The notes beneath the pieces are model-generated. The model was not told the DNA's origin, searched no databases, and saw only the letters and a list, made by a program, of their open reading frames with translations. This document shows, one piece after another, positions 23,570-28,862 of a DNA stretch of 28,862 bases (positions are counted from its first letter, which is position 1; every line of letters begins with the position of its first letter). The stretch is from the NCBI GenBank assembly GCA_947575935.1, contig CANPPM010000003.1:1-28862 (forward strand), given 5' to 3'. The position numbers and the translations under genes are program-made. Source of the stretch: an uncultured Butyricicoccus sp. GTDB lineage: Bacteria; Bacillota; Clostridia; Oscillospirales; Butyricicoccaceae.

Positions 23570-23794
23570 TCATATGATGCCGCACGGTGTGAAGCGCTTT
23601 TCGCGCATTCTCTGTTGGGCGGCCATCAGGTCGCGCCGTGGGATGCTCACGGCAAAGGTGCAGGAACGTATGGCATATTGCCGGGGTGGACGAACGATCC
23701 GCCCGGTCACACCCGCGCCGGCAAGCATCCGTTTCAGCGCCAGCGCTTCGGTCTGCGACTGGCAGATCAGCAAAACTTTATCCAAAGGGATCAC
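23570..23794 (-). CDS. DUF3343 protein (putative Se/S carrier-like)
   Basis: A 74-residue protein with a short beta-alpha-beta layout: VLLICQSQTEALALKRML, then RIVRPPRQYAIRSCTFAVSIP. C45 in RSC matches the conserved cysteine of DUF3343 (PF11823), proposed to carry sulfur or selenium. C11 and a cysteine near the C-terminus (PCGII) are additional. The start is ambiguous. GTG 23794 has CAGGAG 10 nt upstream, but a better AGGAGG (23795-23800) abuts it and is 9 nt from a TTG at 23785. The adjacent desulfurase suggests a donor-acceptor relation. Confidence 0.8.
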   Translation of the reverse strand: MIPLDKVLLICQSQTEALALKRMLAGAGVTGRIVRPPRQYAIRSCTFAVSIPRRDLMAAQQRMREKRFTPCGII

Positions 23795-23817
23795 CCTCCT
23801 GTTTCTCCTGAATGCAC

Positions 23818-23838
23818 GCTGCCTTTCTGAAGGACAGC
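23818..23838 (+). other. Bulged hairpin with U-rich tail in the divergent intergenic region
   Basis: GCTGCCTT (23818-23825) pairs with AAGGACAGC (23830-23838) with one bulged A and a 4-nt loop. GTTTCTCTTTT follows on the plus strand. It could stop antisense transcription through the desulfurase operon, or lie in the leader of the minus-strand genes. Confidence 0.35.
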
Positions 23839-23858
23839 GTTTCTCTTTTCATGCTATG

Positions 23859-23887
23859 TTGAATCCGTTCGAAAAGTGTGTTATCCT
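23859..23887 (+). promoter_or_regulatory. Candidate promoter of the DUF815 ATPase gene
   Basis: TTGAAT (23859-23864), a 17-nt spacer and TATCCT (23882-23887). The start would be near 23894, about 28 nt before the ATG. The -10 is only a partial match. Confidence 0.4.
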
Positions 23888-23921
23888 TAGGAAAGTAAAC
23901 TCATCAGAAACGAGGTTCCTT

Positions 23922-25136
23922 ATGATGCATAAACAGCTTGCGACCCATCTTCAGTTCCTGTCCGTCCTGGGGGGGCTGACCGAACATCCGTTGGTACAGC
24001 GTTACCGCTCCGCGCTGGAGGCGCTGCGTTCGGACAGTACTGCCTTTGGCTGGGAGTACGGCGCGCTCTGCGAATTGGTCTACCGCATTGGTGATGTACG
24101 TCAGGCATTGCTGGAGGCGGTCCACTGTGATGAAAACGCGTTGAATGCCCGGCTGTCCGATCCGTCTGCCTGGCTTCTGGATGCTGCAACGCATGATCTC
24201 GCCGTCCTGAACGGCCTGCTTGCCCTGTCCGGCAGCGATCTGCTGGCTGATGCCCGTGCGGCGTTTCCCGATCTGCGTGGCTGCACGGAGGGCATGCCCG
24301 ATTTCCCCCCCAGCGGCTCGCTCCCTTTTTCAACCGGTGCGGCGCTTGCAGCGTATTACCGTGAAAACGGCTTCGGTTTTTTTGCCAGGGCCAATGCGTT
24401 TGCCGTCCAGAGAGGCGGTACCCTGCAGCCTGTGGCATACCCTGATCCAATCCGCCTGTCTGACCTGCCCGGCTATGAGCGGCAGAAAAAGGCGATCCTC
24501 ACCAATACCCTGGCGTTTTTAGCGGGACGGAGTGCCAACAACATCCTGCTTTATGGGGATAAAGGGACCGGCAAGTCCTCGACAGTCAAGGCCATTGTCA
24601 ATGAATATGCCACGCGCGGCCTGAAAATCGTCGAGCTTCCGCCCCGCATGGTAATTGAATTTCCTAAACTTTGTGAACGCATCGCGGCTGCGCCTTTCCG
24701 CTTTATTGTCTTTCTCGATGATCTTGCCTTTGACGAGGCGGATGAAAATTTTGCTGCTCTCAAAGCGTTTATTGAGGGTGGCCTTGCGGGCCGTCCGGAG
24801 AATATGATTATTTACGCGACCTCCAACCGCCGCCATTTGGTACGGGAATCCTTTTCTTCCCGGCAGGGCGACGACATTCATCTGCGAGATACCCTTGAGA
24901 CTGCAACTTCGCTGTCCGACCGCTTTGGCCTGGAGATCACCTTCTCGGTTCCGGATAAGGAGGAGTATTTATATATTGTGGATGAGCTGGCCGCCGGGTA
25001 CGGGGTCGCCCTGCCAGCTGGGGAGCTGCACCTGCTTGCGGAGCGGTTTGCCCTTCGCCGGAACGGGCGTTCGCCGCGCATAGCCCGTCAGTTTATCAGC
25101 CAATATCTGGCGGAAAAACACCATTCCGAAGAGTAA
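23922..25136 (+). CDS. DUF815-family AAA+ ATPase
   Basis: A 404-residue P-loop ATPase of a conserved family with no established function. Residues 1-170 are a helical N-terminal region. The AAA+ core carries Walker A G212-D-K-G-T-G-K218-S and Walker B IVFLDDLAFDE. A sensor-1-like IIYATSNRRHLV and a conserved SLSDRFGLEITF segment follow. I chose ATG 23922 (MMHKQLATHL), with GAGG at 23912-23915. The ATG at 23925 is equally possible. The open frame extends upstream to 23529, but that part is antisense to the DUF3343 gene. The gene stands alone and divergent from the DUF3343 operon. Confidence 0.9.
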   Translation: MMHKQLATHLQFLSVLGGLTEHPLVQRYRSALEALRSDSTAFGWEYGALCELVYRIGDVRQALLEAVHCDENALNARLSDPSAWLLDAATHDLAVLNGLLALSGSDLLADARAAFPDLRGCTEGMPDFPPSGSLPFSTGAALAAYYRENGFGFFARANAFAVQRGGTLQPVAYPDPIRLSDLPGYERQKKAILTNTLAFLAGRSANNILLYGDKGTGKSSTVKAIVNEYATRGLKIVELPPRMVIEFPKLCERIAAAPFRFIVFLDDLAFDEADENFAALKAFIEGGLAGRPENMIIYATSNRRHLVRESFSSRQGDDIHLRDTLETATSLSDRFGLEITFSVPDKEEYLYIVDELAAGYGVALPAGELHLLAERFALRRNGRSPRIARQFISQYLAEKHHSEE

Positions 25137-25140
25137 TCGT

Positions 25141-25190
25141 CTGCAGAGGACGGTATCTGCGCTCCCGGCGGTTCGAAATCTGCAGTTTTT
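25141..25190 (+). terminator. Candidate terminator after the DUF815 gene
   Basis: CTGCAGA (25141-25147) pairs with TCTGCAG (25179-25185), directly followed by T5 (25186-25190). It lies 4 nt after the stop codon. The intervening loop is long (31 nt), so efficiency is uncertain. Confidence 0.4.
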
Positions 25191-25218
25191 CAGAAAGAAA
25201 GATATTCCTTTCTCTCTG
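25191..25218. promoter_or_regulatory. Inverted repeat over the -35 region of the hybrid kinase promoter
   Basis: Arms CAGAAAGAAAG (25191-25201) and CTTTCTCTCTG (25208-25218) match at 10 of 11 positions around a 6-bp centre. It overlaps the -35 position of the promoter at 25205-25233, consistent with an operator. A role as an RNA hairpin is less likely because it lies upstream of the predicted start. Confidence 0.4.
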
Positions 25219-25233
25219 CTCTTGTGATATAAT
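25205..25233 (+). promoter_or_regulatory. Extended -10 promoter of the hybrid histidine kinase gene
   Basis: TGATATAAT (25225-25233) is a perfect TGn-extended consensus -10. The -35 position 17 nt upstream (TTCCTT, 25205-25210) is weak. The start would be near 25240, giving a leader of about 45 nt with a GGGGGAA ribosome binding site. Confidence 0.65.
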
Positions 25234-25284
25234 AATAACAGCTTGCCGTCAAAATGCCATTAGGCACAAGGGGGAATTCGTACC

Positions 25285-28200
25285 ATGTATCACTGTCATG
25301 TTCAGTTTTATCTGGCTGGCCGTCCATGCCGGATGTTTGAACGGATTCGGGAGTTGCCGCCGCTTGCGGCATTTACTCATACATTTACAGAGAGCCTGCA
25401 GCCAGAGAGGGCGCAGATTGAGGCGGCCGACGTGATTCTGGCCAATCTGGAGGGCGCAGATGCCGGGGCCGCTGTTGCAGCGTTGGTTGGCGCCATGCGG
25501 GGGGATGCACAGCTGCTTGTGCTGGCTCTGCCTGAACAGCTTTCGCTGCTGGAACCCTGGCTTTCCTCCATTGGGGATCTCTGGATGCTGCCTATGCAGG
25601 ATACAGAAATTAGATTCCGACTGCTGCGGTGGCAGCGGGGCCTCCAGCGCTGGGCGGATGCCTGGCAGGAGAGCCATTATCTGGAGGCGCTGATGAACGG
25701 GTCGCCCAACCTGGTTTGGTTCAAGGATAAAAATGGAATTCACGACAGAGTCAACGAGAGCTTTTGCCAGACCGTGAATAAAACCCGGACGCAGGTACAG
25801 GGGCGTGGACATGCTTATATCTGGGATGTAGAACAGGACGATCCGGCTTGTATTGAGTCTGAGCGCATCGTGATGGAGAAGCAGGAAACCTGCGTTTCAG
25901 AAGAGACTGTACTTACCGGCGAGGGCAGCCGCCTGCTCACGACTTATAAATCCCCTTTATATGACCTTGACGGAAGTGTTATGGGTACGGTTGGCGTCGC
26001 TGTTGACATCACCCGTGAACGTGCCTATGAACAGGAAGTGATTCAGAAGAGCCGCACGCTGGAGACCATTTTTACCACAATGGACTGCGGTATTATGAGC
26101 CATTCGATGGACGGACGGCAGATCATCGGCATCAACCGGGCAGCGCTTGAAATATTGGGTTACAAATCCCAGGCGGCGCTTGAGGAGGATGGGTTTTATA
26201 TGGTTGCATCCTCGGTCCTGGAGGAGGATCGCGCCGTGCTGCTTGCCGCGATTGAAGGATTGGAAGAGGCGGGGGACAGCGTCAGCGTAGAGTACCGCGT
26301 CCGGCACAGGGATGGGAAACTGCTGCATGTCATGGGCAATATTAAATTGGTGCAGGAGGAAGGGGAGCTGTTTTACCAGCGCTTTCTGCTCGACTGCACC
26401 GAGCGGAAGAAGGAAGAGGAGCGCAATGAGCGCCGCCAGATGCAGCTAGTCCATGCGCTGGGCATTGATTACAGCTTGATCTGTTACTACGATTTGAACA
26501 CGGGCAAGGGACGCGCGCTTCGGATCAGCGGCTGTAAGCTGGGGGTGTTGGATGAAGTTTTTTCGGGGGATTTGATCCTGGAAGACTGTATGGAGCGTTA
26601 CATTCAAAGGTGTGTATATACTGAGGACCGGGATGCCATCCGCCGTACCGTCCAGCGGGCCAATCTGGAGCAGGAATTGACCCGAAAGAACATGCACTAT
26701 TTTAATTACCGCACAGTCTGCATGGGTCAAATGAAGTATTTCCAACTTAAGGCGGTGCGCGCCGGGGGATGGGATGATGGAGATCGCGGCATTGTGATCG
26801 GCTTTCGCAGCGTGGATGCCGAAATTCGCAGCGAGATGGAAAAGAAAAATCTGTTGGAGGATGCGCTGCAGCAGGCAAACCGGGCGAATAAGGCCAAAAG
26901 TGTGTTTCTTTCCAATATGTCGCACGATATCCGCACCCCTATGAACGCCATTGTCGGCTTCACGGCGCTGGCGATGACCCATATTGACAATGCCGAGCAG
27001 GTACAGGATTATTTGAAAAAGATCATGACCTCGGGCAACCACTTGCTCAGCTTGCTCAATGATGTTTTGGACATGAGCCGGATCGAAAGCGGTCGGATGC
27101 ATCTGGATGAAACGCCGTGCAGCCTGCCCGAGCTCTTGCATAGCCTGCGCAGCATCGTGCAGGCCGATATTCATGCCAAGCAGTTGGAACTTTATATGGA
27201 TACGGTTGACGTTTGGGATGAGGAGATTTATTGTGACCGTCTGCGTCTCAATCAAGTGCTGCTCAATCTGCTCAGCAACGCGGTGAAGTATACCGGCGCA
27301 GGCGGCATTGTCACCGTACGTGTGACCGAGACCCCTGCGGCCCAGGAAGGCTACGCCCGGTATGAATTTCATATCAAGGATACCGGCATCGGTATGAGTC
27401 AGGAATTTATCACGCATATTTTCGAGCCGTTTGAACGGGAGCGCAATTCGACAATCAGCGGCATTCAGGGTACGGGCCTGGGTATGGCGATCACCAAAAA
27501 CATTATCGATATGATGAATGGTACCATCACCGTTAAAAGTGAGCAGGGGGTGGGGACGGAATTCACGGTTACCTGTGCCTTTCGCCTGTATGCTGGTAAA
27601 AAAGAGCCTCCTGTGATCCCGCAGCTGAAGAACTGCCGGGCTTTGGTGGTGGATGACGATTTTAATACCTGTGACAGCGTCTCTTATATGCTGCAGCAGA
27701 TCGGGATGCGTGCAGAATGGACGCTTTCCGGCAGGGAGGCGGTGCTGCGTACCCGTCAGGCGGCTTCGCGCGGCGATAATTATTTGGTGTATATTATTGA
27801 TTGGCTGTTGCCTGACATGAACGGCGTCGAGGTTGCCCGGCGGATTCGCAAGGAGATCGGGGATGAAGCGCCGATTATTGTGCTGACTGCTTATGACTGG
27901 TCTGATATTGAGGAAGAGGCGCGGGAGGCCGGTGTTACTGCCTTCTGCAGCAAACCGTTGTTCTTTTCTGAGCTCAAGCGCTGTCTGCGGTCGGTGGTCA
28001 ACAGCGAGGAGGTCGTTGAGGAACCGGAAGAGGTGGAAACGCCTGCCGCAATGCGCAGCGGCCGTATCCTTCTGGCTGAGGACAATGAGTTGAATCAGGA
28101 GATTGCAGAGGCCATCCTGAGTGAAGCTGGTTTTACTATTGAAGTTGCAGGGGATGGCAGGGCCGCTTTGGATATGGTAAGGGATTCTGCCCCTGGCTAT

Positions 28201-28434
28201 TATCAGCTGGTTCTGATGGATATTCAAATGCCCGAAATGGACGGCTATGAGGCGGCCAGGGCCATTCGCGCGCTGGAGGATCCGGCCTTGTCGTCGCTGC
28301 CGATCATCGCTATGACGGCCAATGCCTTTGAGGAGGATAAACGGAACGCTTTGCGCAGCGGTATGAATGGGCATATCGCCAAGCCGATCGATATCCAGGC
28401 GCTGCTTGAGACGCTCGACCAGGTGCTTTCATAG
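25285..28434 (+). CDS. Cytoplasmic PAS-containing hybrid sensor histidine kinase with two receivers
   Basis: A 1049-residue signalling protein. Residues 1-120 resemble a degenerate receiver, with N54 where the phosphoacceptor Asp would be. PAS domains follow at about 130-250 and 255-370, plus a third PAS-like region (about 385-515). The dimerisation/phosphotransfer helix has H547 in SHDIRTPMNAIVG. The ATPase domain has NQVLLNLLSNAVKYT, DTGIGMS and GTGLGMAI. Receiver 1 (about 790-910) has D839 and receiver 2 (about 930-1049) has D979, both intact with a downstream K-P. No membrane segment is visible, so the signal is probably cytoplasmic. No partner response regulator or phosphotransfer protein is adjacent, and the output is unknown. 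Confidence 0.93.
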   Translation: MYHCHVQFYLAGRPCRMFERIRELPPLAAFTHTFTESLQPERAQIEAADVILANLEGADAGAAVAALVGAMRGDAQLLVLALPEQLSLLEPWLSSIGDLWMLPMQDTEIRFRLLRWQRGLQRWADAWQESHYLEALMNGSPNLVWFKDKNGIHDRVNESFCQTVNKTRTQVQGRGHAYIWDVEQDDPACIESERIVMEKQETCVSEETVLTGEGSRLLTTYKSPLYDLDGSVMGTVGVAVDITRERAYEQEVIQKSRTLETIFTTMDCGIMSHSMDGRQIIGINRAALEILGYKSQAALEEDGFYMVASSVLEEDRAVLLAAIEGLEEAGDSVSVEYRVRHRDGKLLHVMGNIKLVQEEGELFYQRFLLDCTERKKEEERNERRQMQLVHALGIDYSLICYYDLNTGKGRALRISGCKLGVLDEVFSGDLILEDCMERYIQRCVYTEDRDAIRRTVQRANLEQELTRKNMHYFNYRTVCMGQMKYFQLKAVRAGGWDDGDRGIVIGFRSVDAEIRSEMEKKNLLEDALQQANRANKAKSVFLSNMSHDIRTPMNAIVGFTALAMTHIDNAEQVQDYLKKIMTSGNHLLSLLNDVLDMSRIESGRMHLDETPCSLPELLHSLRSIVQADIHAKQLELYMDTVDVWDEEIYCDRLRLNQVLLNLLSNAVKYTGAGGIVTVRVTETPAAQEGYARYEFHIKDTGIGMSQEFITHIFEPFERERNSTISGIQGTGLGMAITKNIIDMMNGTITVKSEQGVGTEFTVTCAFRLYAGKKEPPVIPQLKNCRALVVDDDFNTCDSVSYMLQQIGMRAEWTLSGREAVLRTRQAASRGDNYLVYIIDWLLPDMNGVEVARRIRKEIGDEAPIIVLTAYDWSDIEEEAREAGVTAFCSKPLFFSELKRCLRSVVNSEEVVEEPEEVETPAAMRSGRILLAEDNELNQEIAEAILSEAGFTIEVAGDGRAALDMVRDSAPGYYQLVLMDIQMPEMDGYEAARAIRALEDPALSSLPIIAMTANAFEEDKRNALRSGMNGHIAKPIDIQALLETLDQVLS

Positions 28435-28568
28435 TGCCTGCAAATAAGCTTTTGGAAATTACAAGCGTAGATATTGATAAGGTTATAAACGGAAAAATTG
28501 TTGCGCATAGTGCTGCTGTGAATGCGGTTGCCCCCTTTTTGGAACGCCATTTGATGAAATTGGCATAA
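28434..28568 (+). pseudogene. Possible remnant of an NTF2/SnoaL-like protein C-terminus
   Basis: A 44-residue frame opens at a GTG sharing one base with the kinase stop and ends at TAA 28568. Its middle reads SVDIDKVINGKIVAHSAAVN and then APFLE, resembling the C-terminal strand-helix of SnoaL-like/NTF2-fold proteins, which often end with a DI-x-R-x-x-x-GKIVEH motif. The other two-thirds of such a protein are absent. There is no ribosome binding site designed for it, and the base composition is more A/T-rich than its neighbours. I read it as a decayed gene end. A chance frame cannot be excluded. Confidence 0.4.
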
Positions 28569-28662
28569 AATGAAACCTGGTATTCCGAGAATACTGCGTT
28601 GGGAAACAAGCGCTAAGGCGCCGGGAAACAAAGGCGGCTTGGGGGGCCTGAAAAGATGCGCA

Positions 28663-28704
28663 AAAAAGCTTCGCAAAGGATGTTCATACTTTGCGAAGCT
28701 TTTT
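28663..28704. terminator. Strong bidirectional intrinsic terminator
   Basis: Perfect 16-bp arms (28663-28678 and 28689-28704) with core GCTTCGCAAAG/CTTTGCGAAGC and a 10-nt loop. A-runs and T-runs flank the core on both strands. It would terminate transcription from the kinase side and from the minus-strand gene entering at the right edge. An open frame drawn across it on the minus strand (28613-28846) is spurious. Confidence 0.85.
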
Positions 28705-28796
28705 CACTATATTTTTCACATGTGTTTTTAAAATCAGAGGATACAAAAGGGGGAACATTCTCTCTGACATACGGTTGGCCCGCGCGGCGCTTCCGG

Positions 28797-28862
28797 TCAC
28801 TGGTCATAGCCGATAATTTGTTCGTCAATGCGCTGAAACGCCTCATCGCTCATAGACCAGAC
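28797..28862 (-). CDS. C-terminal end of an unidentified minus-strand gene (partial)
   Basis: Reading leftward from the window edge, 21 codons are open and end at a TGA (28797-28799). The peptide (SMSDEAFQRIDEQIIGYDQ at its end) has ordinary protein composition. A strong terminator lies about 90 nt beyond the stop, as expected for a gene end. Too little is visible to name a family. Confidence 0.4.
   Translation of the reverse strand, partial: VWSMSDEAFQRIDEQIIGYDQ

Noticed and set aside
23529..23921. N-terminal extension of the DUF815 gene to 23529
   Set aside because: This stretch is antisense to the DUF3343 gene and the intergenic promoters; ATG 23922 has a ribosome binding site and a natural N-terminus.
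26446..28374. 642-codon minus-strand frame opposite the hybrid kinase
   Set aside because: The kinase frame has all catalytic motifs; the opposing frame is His/Arg-rich with no recognisable domain.
28613..28846. 77-codon minus-strand frame at the right edge
   Set aside because: It runs through both arms of a perfect 16-bp terminator and overlaps, in another frame, the more plausible gene end at 28797-28862.
1..28862. CRISPR array, tRNA or rRNA genes, insertion sequences, prophage
   Set aside because: No regularly spaced repeats, no tRNA-like or rRNA-like sequence recognised, and no transposase, integrase or phage structural frame found.

Overview
This is a high-GC chromosomal window from a Gram-positive anaerobe, most likely a member of the class Clostridia of the Oscillospiraceae/Ruminococcaceae type. 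The evidence is gene order: yicC-remA-gmk-rpoZ-coaBC-priA-def-fmt-(zinc peptidase)-rsmB-rlmN-prpC-prkC-rsgA is the classic Firmicutes housekeeping string, with the membrane zinc peptidase position typical of Clostridia. The cdaA-cdaR pair, DUF3343 protein and DUF815 ATPase fit the same group. I do not assign a genus. No rRNA, tRNA, CRISPR array, insertion sequence or prophage was seen.

Layout. (1) 1-567, minus strand: the N-terminal part of a CobW/COG0523 GTPase running off the left edge, with a promoter and a perfect Fur-family-like palindrome upstream. (2) 997-4870: cdaA (c-di-AMP synthase), cdaR (YbbR regulator) and a COG2509 FAD-dependent dehydrogenase, joined by stop/start overlaps. (3) 5021-5440: an RseC-like membrane protein. 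(4) 5777-7772: a DUF5685 protein, a J-domain protein with a cysteine-rich tail, and a small polytopic membrane protein. The first two overlap and the third starts 3 nt later. The leader contains mutually exclusive hairpins over the ribosome binding site. (5) 7896-22258: the housekeeping string, covering RNA turnover, matrix regulation, nucleotide supply, RNA polymerase omega, coenzyme A synthesis, replication restart, N-terminal formyl-Met handling, rRNA methylation, a Ser/Thr phosphatase-kinase pair and a ribosome-assembly GTPase. Many neighbours overlap by 4-8 nt, implying translational coupling. (6) 22435-23794, minus strand: a class V aminotransferase/cysteine desulfurase with an upstream DUF3343 (putative Se/S carrier) gene. 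(7) 23922-25136: a DUF815 AAA+ ATPase. (8) 25285-28434: a 1049-residue cytoplasmic hybrid histidine kinase with its own extended -10 promoter, followed by an apparent gene remnant, a strong terminator and the edge of a minus-strand gene.

Most of the window is conserved core genome. The best candidates for undescribed biology are the DUF5685/J-domain/membrane-protein cassette and its leader, the palindrome upstream of the CobW gene, the DUF3343-desulfurase pair, and the non-RD (HQD) catalytic loop of the PASTA kinase. All functional statements rest on motif recognition by eye. No database search or structure prediction was run.
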